Assembly: GCF_000001735.4 (NCBI RefSeq)
Contig: NC_003074.8
Coordinates: forward strand, 13,454,101-13,518,100
Length of the DNA: 64,000 nucleotides
Origin: Arabidopsis thaliana
Taxonomy: Eukaryota > Streptophyta > Magnoliopsida > Brassicales > Brassicaceae
Direction of reading: 5' to 3'
The notes beneath the pieces were generated by a model. That model was not told where the DNA came from, did no database searches, and worked only from the letters and a program-made list of their open reading frames with translations. The position numbers were made by a program, and so were the translations under genes. Of the stretch, positions 1 through 11,829 are shown piece after piece (the stretch's first letter is position 1; every line of letters begins with the position of its first letter).

Positions 1-208
1 GACAAATAGATCTCTCCGACAAACCTCTTCTTCGCCGATGAATAGATCTCTCCGATAAACCTGTTCTTCGCTGACGAATTCAGATCATTTCTCTCTGACG
101 CAAACAATCCCTAGAGATAACGATAGATCCGACGGTAACCGTTTTTATAGTCGATTTTAAAGTCGATTTTATAGTAGATCTGATGATGTTTCATTACATA
201 TTTTGCAG
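1..208 (+). other. 5' leader of Ulp1-like gene A
   Basis: No ORF. It contains two imperfect copies of a unit beginning AATAGATCTCTCCGA and continuing into TTCTTCG, then a pyrimidine-rich stretch ending in TTTTGCAG just before the first recognisable coding exon. I read it as leader or 5' intron sequence of the gene that follows. The element probably starts before the window. Confidence 0.4.
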
Positions 209-550
209 ATGGATTAAGAGAGTGAAATCCTTACATTGCCTGAACAGATCTATAGAGAAGGTGAAAAATCTATTGCACTGGGAACCGTTCAACAATACTC
301 AGATTGGAATTTAGTTAGTAAAGTAGAGGAAGCTTTAGGCGAGAGTTTATTTCAGAAGATTAGAAGTTTGTTTCTTGGTCCTCTAGTTGAATTGGGACCA
401 AGAATGAAGGCTAAGAAGGGAATCAGATTTTCTGAAAAAAAATTCACTATCTTATGCAGCAGAGAGTGAAAACTAAAGGATCAACTCTTTGGTTTAGAGT
501 TGATTCTAAACCAATCTGTTTCTCCTTGAGAGAGTTCTACCTCACAACAG

Positions 551-1340
551 GTAATAAAGTTTTACAATCGTTTTTAAAGCTTAATTAACTGTCGTAGAAT
601 GATTTACAAGGCATTTGCAAAACTGTTTGCATAGTTTACAATCGTTTTTAAAGCATAAGTAAGTGTCATAGATAATTTACAAGGGATTTTAAAAGCTTTT
701 AAAAGGGGTTTACTTGATTAACAATCGTTTAAGAAGAATAAGTTAGTGGCAGAGAATGATTTATAAGGGATTTTAAAAGCTTGTAAAAGTGTTTAACTTG
801 ATTCACAATTGTTAAAAGTATATGTAAGTGGCATAACGAAATATTTACAAGGTATTTTAAAAGGATTTTCAAAGACGTTTTAAACAGGCTTTTACAAAGA
901 TTTTAAAAAGGTAAATTATTGGAATTACTATTAAAATTACGTGTAAAATTTGATAGTAATTTTAGTAAACGACTTACAAGACATTTTAAAAGCGTAAAGC
1001 GTTGCAAAAAAATTAAAAAGGGTATACATGTTTGCAATCGGGTTTAAAGGATAAGAAAGTGATAAATAATGATTTACAAGGGATTTTAAAAGTTTTTAAA
1101 AGGGGTTTACTTGATTAACAATCGTTTAAGAATCATAAGTTAGTGGCAGAGAATGATTTACAAGGGAATTTAAAAGCTTGTAAAAGTGTTTAACTTGATT
1201 TACAATCGTGAAAAGTATATGTAAGTGGCATAACGAAAGATTTACAAGGTATTTTAAAAGGATTTAAACAGACGTTTTAAACAGGATTTTACAAGAGATT
1301 TTAGAAGGTAAAATATTAGAATAACCTTCAAAATTACTTG
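551..1340. repeat. Motif array in intron 1 of gene A (left part)
   Basis: Many imperfect copies of TTTACAAGGGATTTTAAAA and TTTACAATCGTTTTTAAA, separated by short linkers such as TAAGTAAGTGTCATAG. Blocks near 580-860 and 1040-1280 are near duplicates of each other. There is no coding capacity. Arrays of the same motif occupy the other noncoding parts of elements A and B. Confidence 0.85.
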
Positions 1341-1445
1341 TAAAAGTTTGATAGTAATTTTAACAAACGAGAGTAATAACACGACACAATGAAGGAAAAA
1401 TTAAAAAACCCAACAATATTCAATTCTCTGGAGATAAAGATATAT

Positions 1446-4159
1446 CTAAATTGCAGCAACACAAGTTGATTTGTTGTGACCCGACTGACCACACCTACTG
1501 CATTTGTGTAATTTTGGTTTTGGCTGAGACCTTCCATGCTCCCAAACAGAAGGTATCCTCTTTTTCTTCCATCTGCCACTAGGTACACGAGTAGAAGGTG
1601 GCAGACAAATAACTTCACTAACAGTTTCTGGAATCTCCCAATATTCCATATCACTATTTGGGTGAATGCTCTCTGAATATGCTTGACGCCACCTGTAAAT
1701 TACATCGATGTAAACTGAGATTAAAACCACATAAACAGAGATAAAAACACAAAAAGAGATATTAAAACCTTTAAAAATGCCTGTAAAGTTGTGAAGAATA
1801 GAGATAAAACCTGTAAGTAGAATGAAACTCGTCAACAAACATGTTTTCTTTGAGATTGATATGTTTAGTAGAAGCAGTTCCATGTGTGCAAGGAAATTTA
1901 TCAATATCAAACATATAGCATGTGCAAGTCCTTTTGTCCAGATTAACCAAATGCGTTTTGGTATCTCCTTTTACCTCAAACTCTTCTTGATTAACTTGAC
2001 AAACCTCAAGCCATCGTGTTGAAGTATCATATGACGCTTTCATTTTCTTCCCTACATTTATAGTAACAGCAGACGGATGTTGACTACTTTCTTCACGTCG
2101 CTCATTAAACCATCTTGTCATAATAGATCTGATTGACTCAAATAGGGAAACAATCGGATACTCGCGGTTCTGTTTCAACAAGGCATTAACAGATTCAGCT
2201 AGATTAGATGTCATGATGTTGTACCGATTTGAAGGAGAATAAGCTCGAGACCATTTCCTAACATCTACCTCCCAAAGATATTGTGCTAACTTTTTATCAC
2301 TACTAGTGATTTCCCAGAACAAAGAATCAAATTTTGTCTTCGTGTAGACTCTAGAAGCCGCGTAGTAAACTGGAATAAGTGAAAGTCCAAGTTTTTTTGC
2401 AAATGAAAAGTGCAAAGTCCATGATGAGCAAGTGGATAATTCTCTGAAAGTCCGCTTGCAATAGAAGCAGCTCGGTCAGACACAAAAACTAAATCCTTCT
2501 CATCAGGGATTATATTCAGCAAACACTTCAAAAACCAGTCCTATGACGCATCATTTTCAGAGTCATCTATTGCAAAAGCAATAGGATACAAATTAAAATT
2601 TCCATCCTGAGCTGAGGCACCAAGCAAAGTCCCTTAAACTTTGATGTCAGATGGGCACCATCAATAGATATGACTTTTCTCATCAACTTATAACCTCTAA
2701 TTGAAGCACCAAAAGCCAGAAACGCATACTTCAACTTATTAGCAGACTCTTTTTTGAAAAAGTGATAGAACCTGGATTCGTCACTTGTACCATGTGGAAC
2801 CACCTCGGCAAAACCTCAAAACTATCATCAGGTAAACCCCTCGCAAGTTCTGCTGCATGTTCTTGAACTCTCCAAGCCTTCGAATAATTGATCCCAACTC
2901 CATGATCTTTTCTAAATATTTCCATCAGCTGTTTAGGTCTGAGGGGAAGCTTTCCTCCTTCAAAATGGTTACTTATCAATCTTCCTAATGTCCTTGCAGA
3001 TGCTTGACGATGACTAACATTCCTTAATGAAGAGTCACAACTGTGATGACTAACATACTTCCGAATAACATAACTCTCGGATCCACCAGCCCTAGTTGCA
3101 CGTAGTCTCCAACTACAGTTTTCATCAATACAATGAAGAACATACCTCGTGAGATCTGATTTCACTGTATGAAACTCAAAGTTGTGCTTCACTGCAAACA
3201 TCCGCAACGTGAATACCATTTCATCTTTGTCTTTCAAAAATGTTCTAATAAACAAAGAATCATCATCACTTAGACCAGTTGAAAACGCAGAACTAGAATA
3301 CTGTTGATCAAGAATACTAGATGTTTCAGATACACACGCCTCAATAATCCTAGAGGTTAACCTTGGCTGCCAAAATAAAAAGCTTACCTCAAACATCAAT
3401 CTATCTTAAATAATGATTTTACAAGGAATTTTAAAAGGGGTTTAAAAACGTTAATAATGATTTTACAAGATTTTTTAAAAGGATTAGTACCTGAGTAATA
3501 GATGCAGAATGAGAAGCAAAGGATTTGAAGTCGTCTCAGCCTGTAATAAACACAATCACTGACTTAATAATGATTTTACAAGGATTTTTAAAAGAGGTTT
3601 AAAAACGTTAATAATGATTTTACAAGGATTTTTAAAAGGGGTCTAAAAACGTTAGTAATGATTTTACAAGGATTTTTAAAATAATTAGTACATGAGCAGT
3701 AGGGACATAATGAGAAACAAAAGGATTTGAAGTAGTCTCAGCCTGTAATAAGCACAATCACTAACTTAATAATGATTTTACAAGGATTTTTAAAATTATA
3801 ACACAAGAAAGTTATTGAAAAACCTGCTCAACTGTCACAGAAATTTGCTCTACAGTCACACATAACTGAAGCAATCCTCCACTCTGTGAGAATTTGTGCA
3901 TAAAAGTTGCAAGCTGTCTATCTTTTCTAATATAAAGAGGATGAGATTGTATGGTTGTAGACGTGGAGACTAGCTTGTAACTAAGCTTCAAAGAATTGGT
4001 TGAACTATCTATTTGAAAATCCTCTACAAGAATATCCACCAATGCGTGATAGGTAATGTGCTCATCAATGAGCACTAAAGAAGCTCCCAATTCAATGTCT
4101 AATTCAAATTCCCAAGTCATATTGTTTGTCAACTTCCAGAAGCCAAAAACGGAATACAA
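1446..4159 (-). pseudogene. mudrA-type MULE transposase A
   Basis: Transposase of a Mutator-like element, read right to left. A first exon (3812-4159) begins near MYSVFGFWKLTNNMTWEFEL. Two small AETTSNP exons follow near 3690-3748 and 3490-3543. The MuDR N-terminal and linker region spans 3399-2731. The MULE transposase domain follows, with SIDGAHL carrying the first catalytic Asp, SDRAAS carrying the second, and HHGLCTFHLQ. A SWIM zinc finger is present near 1880-1930 (CTCYMFDIDKFPCTH), and a last exon to 1446 ends in a CCHC knuckle (CSRCGQSGHNKSTC). A base missing near 2634 relative to copy B breaks the frame, and another break lies near 2400-2420. It lies entirely within intron 1 of the Ulp1-like gene, on the opposite strand. 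The family call is firm; activity is unlikely. Confidence 0.85.
3400..3800. repeat. Motif array in 5' introns of transposase A
   Basis: Repeated AATGATTTTACAAGGA followed by TTTTTAAAAGGGG and GTTTAAAAACGTTA, interleaved with two small transposase exons that both encode AETTSNP. Each exon-intron unit is itself duplicated, so the array probably grew by tandem duplication of an exon with its intron. The equivalent in copy B is at 12990-13400. Confidence 0.75.
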
Positions 4160-4239
4160 TTCTAGCCTTATAACCTAATAAGATAAATAACAACAAAATC
4201 AACACCCACAAAACACTGTCACTACAGATAGAAGCATGG

Positions 4240-4860
4240 TTTACAAATAGTTTTAAAGTGTAAGTAAGCGGCATAGAATAATTTACAAAGGATTTTAAAA
4301 GCTTTAAAAAGTGGTTAACATGGTTTACAAATCGTTTTAAAGCGTAAGTAAGCGGCATAAAATAATTTACAAGGGATTTTAAAATCTTAAAGAAGTGTTA
4401 AACACGATTTACAATCGTTTTAAAAAGCATAAGTAAGTGTCATAAAACGATTTACAAGGGATTTTAGAAGTATTTGCATGGTTTACAATCGTTTTTAAAA
4501 CATAAGTAAGTGGCATAGAATAATTTACAAGGGATTTTAAAATCTTTTCTAAGGGTTAAACATGATTTACAATCGTTTTTTAAGCATAAGTAAGTGGAAT
4601 AAAATGATTTACAAGGGATTTTAAAAGCTTTTAGAAGGGTTAAACATGATTTACAATCGTTTTTAAAGCATAAGTAAGTGTCATAGAATGATTTACAAGG
4701 AATTTTAAAAGTGTTTGCATGGTTTACAATCGTTTTTAAAGCATAAGTAAGTGGCATCGAATGATTTATAAGGGATTTTAAAAGCTTTTTAAAGTGTTAA
4801 ACATGATTTACAATCGTTTTTAAAGTATTTACTATAAAACCTGTAATAATAGTCTCTACA
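4240..4860. repeat. Motif array of roughly 80-bp composite units, right part of intron 1
   Basis: About seven head-to-tail units of 73-86 bp. Each has TTTACAATCGTTTTTAAA, then a linker close to GCATAAGTAAGTGGCATAG, then TTTACAAGGGATTTTAAAA, then an AAGTGTTAAACAT-like tail. On the minus strand the units make spurious peptides with a repeated KSFYxTYLCFKNDCKSC pattern. Unit lengths are not all multiples of three, so I do not call these genes. Confidence 0.85.
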
Positions 4861-7239
4861 TTGTCTTTTGTTCTTACAGAAATTCAATGTGAACCTGTTC
4901 ATAGGGAACTTCGACGAAAGGGGAAAGATCCTGTAAAAGAACCATACTTTTGGGCTCGTGAAGGATTCTATACTCTTGGTGATCTCGAAGATCGATTGTT
5001 TTTAAAACCTAAGGAAGGTGAACCTGCTGTTGAAGATGAAGAAAAGCTGTGTCTTGCTGCAGTAGTGTTGACTGAAGGAATTCTTTTCACACCATATGTA
5101 AAAGAGAGGATACCCATGTCAAGATTGCAGCATGCTTCAGATTTTGAGATGTACACAGCCCAACCGTGGGGTAAAGAACCATTCAGTGTTCTATCAAATT
5201 CAATTCTGAGAATGGACGAGAAAACTTGGTCAAAGCGAGAAATATGATCTGAGAGGATTTGGACTCGCGCTAACAATATGGGTGTTGAGCGAAGTTCCAG
5301 CATTTGGTGCAGCATATGGAGTTAGAGATAAGGAATTCCAATCTGAATATCCATTGATATTGAAGTGGAAAAGCACTACTACTCCAGAGTTTTTCAAGGT
5401 CGTAAACCTTGTAAATTATGTTTCAGAGGTTAGCTTTTGTCTATTTACAGAATTCTTAAAAGGTATTTTAGAATGGTTTTGAGATTTGAAGTTCTGCTTT
5501 CTCAAGATTTGTAATGTTATTGTATCTTCGCAGATGGAGGTGAATACAATTATTGGAAACCTAGAAGACTCAAAGTCTTTAGTTCCTGATTTCCACACAG
5601 ACGACACAGAATTCCAACAGATTTTGGGACTTGTTAAGATGGGCTACAGATTGAAGAAAACTGAATGGAATACAAGATGCGTTGATGTTTGTGCTGCCCT
5701 TGAAGAAGTAGGTCAAAACAAAATCAATAACAAAATATCTGATAGCGAGAAGCTTGACAGGATTTTGACAATCCTTGAAGATCTTAACAAGAGAGTCGAG
5801 CTGATTGAGAGTTTTTTGGACATTAGAATGGAGGAAAAGAATAATTAGAGATCTGAGGAAGACGAAGAAAGAAAACAAGAAGATGAAGGACTAGAAAGAC
5901 AACCAGAGGTAATTGTAAATCTTTCTTTAAAAGCTATTTGAAAGGAAAGGTTTTACAATGTATTTTAAAGGTTAAATACGTAATAAACCTTTACAATGTA
6001 CTCTTTTTTTTTGCAGGCTGAAGAAGAAGGAGGACTAGAAAGAAAAGCAGAGGTAATTGAAAATCTTTACAAGCTATTTTAAAGGTCTACTAATTATATT
6101 AGCGATTGACTTATTGTTTTTATTTTGTTGCAGAATGACAATGAATCATTTGAAGATTCAATCCGAGAGCCAAACACACAGTATGGGAGCTATCCGGGTG
6201 ATGATGAAAACACCCAACGTGATGTTGGTGATGAAGTAGCTGAAGAATCATCAAAACTACAGTAATCTTATATCTCTAAAAGTCTTACAAAAATGATTAG
6301 TATCCTTTTTATAATTTTACATTCTGTTTTTTTTTCAAGGATAAGTCTCCTACTCTACGATCCTCTACAGCAAATTTCAATATTTTGTCTGAAGAAAGTC
6401 TGGATGTTCAAAAGGATAAGAAGAGAGTTAGCAGAGGAAGAAATGAGGTTAGCATTTAAAAAAACTTTGTATTATCTTATAATGTTTTTTTCAAATCTTT
6501 AAAAAGTTTATCTTTCATGCAATTTCAGAACAAGAGAGTTAAACCAAGTGTTCATGCTGAGGATAATCTTAAAACAAGAAAACAGGTTAGTATTTGCGAC
6601 GGTACTGTTTTTAAAATTTGTCAATTGTCTTGTTATGATATTTACAAGGAATTTTAAAAGTACTTTTAATTGGTGTTTTTTACTATTCTAGGTGCCGAGA
6701 AAGAGGCAGAAACAAGTTGATAGTGCTGATGTTGATGTTCCAACAAGGAAAGAGGTTAGTATCTAATTTATTATGATTTTTAAAATTTTGTTTACAAGGT
6801 ATTTTAAACATCTGTTTTTTTATTCTTTTTGATAGGCACAAGGTAAGAAAAGGAAAATTATTGGCAATGATGGTGATAACGCTGATAATGATGGTGACAA
6901 TGATGATAATCATCCCGCTCCGCAAAGAAAGAGTAAGCGGGGTACGGTTCCTTCCATTCATACACAAGCACCTTTCACAGCTGAGAAGAAGAAGCATCCA
7001 ATTTTGCATCCATTTGCGAAAGTTGATTCCACAAGACTTGAGAAATTGGCTGAATGGAAGAAGTCAAGGAAAAACAAGTGAGTTTTGTTAGTAAGATAGT
7101 GAGTTTTTTTAAAAATAAAACATTCATTGTTGACTGTTTTGTTGTTGTAGGCCACTATCAATCGCGGGAAATATTATAGATACAAAGTGGTTTACAACCC
7201 TAGAGACGCCAGGGAAAGCAATAACAACAACGGTATGTC

Positions 7240-7610
7240 TAAAAATCCTTGTAAAATTGGTAACGCATGATTTACATATAGTTTTTAAAGCATCATTAAG
7301 TGGTTTACAAGGGATTTTAAAAGGGGTTACATGGTTTATAAACAATTTTAAAAGATTAGAAAGTGGTAAAGAATGATTTACAAGGTATTTAAAAAAGGAT
7401 TTACATGACTTGCAATCATTTTTAACGGATTAGAAAGTGGTAAGGATTGATTTACTAGGGATTTTAAAAGCTATTAATAAGGGTTTAATTGATTAACAAT
7501 CGTTTTAGAAGCGGAACTTAGTGGCATAGAATGATTTACAAGGTATTTTAAAAAGGGTTTGCATTTTTTACAATCGTTTTTAAAGGGGTATTCTAATATG
7601 ATAATTTTTA
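7240..7610. repeat. Motif array in a late intron of gene A
   Basis: Intron between the short exon ending near 7231 and the Ulp1-domain exon at 7627. It holds GATTTACAAGGTATTT, GGTTTACATG and TTTACAATCGTTTTTAAA variants with linkers such as TTAGAAAGTGGTAA. The flanking exons have none. Confidence 0.8.
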
Positions 7611-8318
7611 TTTTTGTTGTGTTTAGCATGTTGATGCAGCTTTGGAGTTGATGAAAACGAGGAAGGAAAGCAATCCAGAATTATTCAAAAACAAAACAGT
7701 TGTATTTGTTGGATCGTCTTTCTTAAATGCGATTGATGAGTCATACATGGAGTTTTTGGATGATAAAGAGGGATTTCAGTTTCAATCTGAAGAAATCAGT
7801 AAGCTGGTAATAGAGGAAGAAACCAAGTGCATATTGACTCCTTTCTGTATCAAAGGAAAATGCTGGGTTGCCTTGCTAATCCACTTGGAACAGAAGACAG
7901 TTTGTATATGGGAATGTGCAGCTTCTTATTTAACAGAAGAAGTCAAGAAAAAATATGTTGTTGCCTACTCTATAGCTATGCCATACATTGTTCGGAACAT
8001 CCTCAAAAAAGAAGACATGGATGTCTCTCCATTTAGCATCAAAGTCCTGACCACTTTTCCTTAGGTAACTTCTTTAAATATATCATAGTCTTAACTTCCG
8101 TAAGTCCTGACTTCTTTAACTTCTTTGCTCAAGTAATTCTTTTGGTTTTTGGTGGTAGGCTCCTAGAAATGAAGAGTCTGGTATCTATGTGCTGAAGTTT
8201 ATGGAATGCTACTCAATGTATACCAGCCATTCAAACCTTGAAGGGAACATAATTCAAAACGTAAGAAATAAATTGGCTGCTGACATCTTCACCGAATTAG
8301 AGTCAGTCAGTTTGTAGA

Positions 8319-9030
8319 AGTAGAAGACTTCTAATCAAAAAGTAGTGGAGTATAAGATAGATTTAGCAGCTTTTGTTTCTTATTTCATAAAACTTTGTCA
8401 TTTGAATATTTTATGAACATCTGTATGGAACAAAATTTATGAAGTTTATTTAGTTCAACTCCTGTTTAACAAAATTACTTTATAATGGTTGTTTGGGTTA
8501 ACAAGTGCTTTGATTTGAATGGAAAAGGACTTTAAACATGCTTTTAAACAGAGGTTTTTAACGATATACAAGCTGTTTTAAAAGGATTTTAAAAGTGTTG
8601 AAAAAGCTGCAACAGCGGTTATTAGGAAAAAATTTACAACCGTTTTTAAAATGATTTACAACCGTTTTTAAAAGAGAATTTCAACCGTTTTTAAAAGAGA
8701 ATTTCAACCGTTTTTAAAGAAATTTACAATCGTTTTTAAAAGAATTTTAAAAGTGTTGAAAAAGCTGCAGTAGCTGCTAGTATGAAAAGATTTACAACTG
8801 TTTTTAAAATAATTTACAACCGTTTTTAAAGAGATTTACAACCGTTTATGATTTGAATGGAAAAGACTTTAAAATAACAGGTTTTTTAACGATTTACAAG
8901 CTGTTTTAAAAGCGTTTTAAAAGTGTTGAAAAAGCTGCAGTAGCTGTTATTATGAAAAGATTTACAACCGTTTTTAAAAGAGAATTTCAACCGTTGAAAA
9001 AGTTACAGTAATGTTAAACATTGTATCTGT
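8319..9030. repeat. 3' flank of gene A with a third motif dialect
   Basis: After an AT-rich 3' untranslated stretch (8319-8510) there is an array of TTTACAACCGTTTTTAAA and AATTTCAACCGTTTTTAA, with the linker GTGTTGAAAAAGCTGCA repeated three times (near 8596, 8750 and 8920). The CCG variant dominates here, whereas TCG and GGG variants dominate inside the gene. No ORF. Confidence 0.8.
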
Positions 9031-9987
9031 TACTAATTGGGCCTAGGCCAGTTATTTAGAAAAACAAACGGTTTTAGTAAAAAAAAAACTAAAAGCCAAA
9101 AAAACACTAAAGCCCAAAAATTCACTATAACCCAAAAACAAAAAAGGAAGGGAACCATGGAAAGACAAAAAAGGTAACAAAAAAAAGAAAAGAAAAAAAA
9201 GAAGAGAAACTGTCGTCTTCGTCTTCTTCCTTTCAACAATCTGAAGAAAATCCGATTATCCAGCAAAACGGAAGCAATTGAAGGTAACAAATTGACGAAA
9301 TTGAAGTTTAACATTTGGGTTTGTTCGATTTTGTTTATTTTTGCCGAATCTCTTTTTTGTTCTAGCATTTCTAGGGTTTTCGGTTGAAAACGAAACAAGT
9401 AAAATAGATTGATATTTGAGATTTTGAAGGAGGGTTAGAAATTGTTTTTTGATAGATTCTGTTTTAAAGTTTGATATTTGGGTTTTAAAAACCTTCAAAG
9501 AAGATTTTGAATGCCGATTAACTTCTCTGTTGTAGCAATTTCAAAGGTTTTTCGTTTTGAAACTACACCAGTAAATAGATTGATGTTTGGGTTTGTGTTT
9601 TAATTTATAGATCCTCACTTAATTTATGGGTTACCAGTTGATTGAAGTTGGTTTGAAAAAGGGTTTTTTGTTTCTATTTTGGCGGCTGTGTTCTTTGAAA
9701 AGGATTTAAATTTTGTTTTTGAAATGGTTTCAAAACGGTCTTTAAAAAGGATTATGGAGTAATGACTGTGTTTTACAAGGGTTTTTAAAGTCTTGAAACG
9801 ACTTGTAATGACTTTGAAAAATGGTTTTACAAGGGGTTTTAAAGTCCTTTAAACGACTTGTAATGACTATGTTTATGTTTCGAAAACTACAAATGAATAA
9901 TAGATTTACAAAATGGTTTTTAAAACGATATTCAAAACTGTGTTAATTTAATGACTGTGTTAATGTATTTAATCAGGTTTTGAGAAA
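9031..9987 (+). other. Probable A/B boundary and 5' leader of DUF1985 gene B
   Basis: No coding region. It starts with an A-rich stretch, then a pyrimidine-rich leader. At 9700-9960 there are short versions of the motif (GGTTTTACAAGGGGTTTTAA). An acceptor-like sequence (TTTAATCAGG) lies shortly before the ATG at 9988. I could not identify the terminal repeats or target duplication that would define the A/B border. Confidence 0.45.
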
Positions 9988-11515
9988 ATGAGTACAAAGA
10001 AACTGTACTTCCCTAAAAGACTGTTCCAACCAGGCAGCGAAGTAGATAATATTACAAGGGTATCAAAGCATTCATCTTTCAAAATTGTCTCGACTGTCAG
10101 GGAAGCTTTAGAGCCGATAGAGTTCAACACATTAATGGACACATTCTTGGGTCCTATAGTGGAATTCGCTGAAATGGACTTAGCATTTTCAACCCATATC
10201 GTTCATCATTTACTCCAAAGAAGGATACTAACCAACAATGACGAATTGTGGTTTGTATTTGCTGATCAACCTATGCGATTCTCTCTGAGAGAGTTTATCA
10301 TAACAACAGGACATACAATGGATGATGCATCAGGAAGCAGTCCAAATGTGAAGAGAAAGAAGAAAGAAAAGTGGTGGATAAAAGATAATCAGACTTTGAA
10401 GGGAAAGCAGAAAAAAGATGTGTGGATTGACAAGGAAATGAGTTTTATCGATCTTACATATGTTTTGGAAAAGAGTTCCAAAAACATACAGCCAGAGGAG
10501 AGACTGAGATTGGTGGGTTTGTTACTAGTTGAGGGCATATTGCTAGCTCGATATCCGACTACCAGGGTGCCAATTGAGAATTTGGAGAGAGCTACTGATT
10601 TCGAAAAGTTCTGTAAGATCCATGGGCGCAGATTGTTTACTCATATTTGGTAACTGAAGTGAAGAGAATCGATAATGACTATTTGTTAAGGAAACAATAT
10701 GGTCTATTTGGATTTGTTCAATCAATTCAGATATGGGCATTATCATCGGTTTAGAAGTTGGAAGAAAAGTTTGGCACTAGAGATGAATCATCTAGTGGAA
10801 ATATTCCATTAATTCTCCAATGGAGATCAACATCGTCTCCAAGTGCAAAAGCGATAACAATAATTGCAGATGGTGACAAGGTACATTTTCTTAGCTGTGT
10901 TTTTTTTTTTATGTTTTAAACACTGTTTATAAATAAAGAGTATGTTTTACAATAGTTTTTACAATCAAGTTTTAAGGATTTACAAAAGGTTAAAGGCAAT
11001 TGAAACAATTTACAACGGATTTTAAAAGGTTAATTAAGAATTGTGCATTATTTTTACACAGTTTGGAATTTTGTTTATCTTTGTAGGTTGAAGTGACACC
11101 AATAGTTGGTGTTAATACTCATGAATATGACCACTTGGTTTCACAGAAGAATCCTGAAGACGAGGATCTGTTGGATGTTTTTGATCTTGTGATCAAAGGA
11201 TATAGAATGAGCAAGAAGGGTTGGTGTCAGGGATGGATTCAAGTGGAACAAGGACATCAAGGAAGAATTGATCATGTCTTGAAACCTGCAATTGAAACAG
11301 TGGTGCATCAAAGCAGAAAAAGGAAATCAATGTCATTTGGTGAGAAGGGAAAACTGGTATATGAAAACTGTGAAGTTCTTAAGAAGAAAGTTGGAAGGCT
11401 GGAGGGCTATTTAGGGATCGAAAGAGTTTTTGCCAGTTATACTAGAGAAGAACAAAAAGAAGAGGACGAAGTATCATATGACGCTTTCATTTTACCTCAA
11501 ACTCTTCTTGATTAA
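9988..11515 (+). pseudogene. DUF1985 gene of MULE element B, lacking the Ulp1 domain
   Basis: The first exon opens with [19 protein letters not shown] and reads through the whole DUF1985 region ([20 protein letters not shown], then [20 protein letters not shown]) without the 4.3-kb intron of gene A. A frameshift near 10640 and a TAG near 10750 interrupt it, although homologous residues ([22 protein letters not shown]) continue. A donor near 10880 and acceptor near 11086 lead to a coiled-coil exon ([17 protein letters not shown] onward) like that at 5534 in gene A. It then runs directly into antisense transposase sequence at about 11468, so the acidic exons and protease domain are missing. An intron (10881-11086) carries sparse motif copies. 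Confidence 0.75.
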
Positions 11516-11567
11516 CTTGACAAACCTCAAGCCATCGTGTTGAAGTATCATATGACGCTTTCATTTT
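11468..11567. repeat. 26-bp direct repeat at the DUF1985/transposase junction of element B
   Basis: The same 26 bp, starting GAAGTATCATATGACGC, occurs at 11468-11493 and 11542-11567. In element A it occurs once, inside the transposase near 2021. The left copy marks where the DUF1985 gene was joined to the transposase C-terminal half, so the junction is a rearrangement breakpoint. Confidence 0.85.
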
Positions 11568-11829
11568 CTTTCCTACATTTATAGTAACAGCAGACGGATG
11601 TTGACTACTCTCTTCACATCGCTCATTAAACCATCTTGTCATAATAGATCTGATTGACTCAAATAGGCAAACAATCGGATACTCGCGGTTCTGTTTCAAC
11701 AAGGCATTAACAGATTCAACTAGATTAGATGTCATGATGTTGTACCGATTTGAAGGAGAATAATCTCAAGACCATTTCCTAACATCTACCTCCCAAAGAT
11801 ATTGTGCTAACTTTTTATCACTACTAGTG

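Larger units (their letters stand above)
209..8318 (+). pseudogene. DUF1985 / Ulp1-protease-like gene of MULE element A (degenerate)
   Basis: This is a transposon-borne gene of the DUF1985 plus Ulp1 (C48, SUMO-protease-like) class carried by Arabidopsis MULEs such as Kaonashi. Exon 1 (about 209-550) has the DUF1985 start and ends in LREFYLTT. Exon 2 (4880-5428) follows a 4.3-kb intron with good GT/AG sites and phase. Next come a coiled-coil-like exon (5534-5908), small acidic and lysine-rich exons to 7080, a short exon near 7151-7231, and Ulp1-domain exons at 7627-8062 and about 8160-8318. Lesions are an in-frame TAA two codons after the first ATG, frameshifts at the A-run near 436 and near 5243, a TAG at 5846 and a TAG ending the 7627 exon. 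The protease triad positions read Cys (KCWVAL), Glu (IWEC) and Ser (EESGIYV) instead of His, Asp and Cys, so no protease activity is expected. Exon limits between 5.9 and 7.2 kb are approximate. Confidence 0.75.

Noticed and set aside
4104..4757. Minus-strand ORFs with a periodic KSFYxTYLCFKNDCKSC peptide (also 7124-7345 and 19841-20098)
   Set aside because: They are translations of the noncoding motif array; unit lengths vary and are not multiples of three, and frames break between copies.
9033..9498. Minus-strand ORFs of 80-121 codons rich in Phe and Leu
   Set aside because: Produced by A-rich leader sequence of element B; no domain and the opposite orientation to the element gene.
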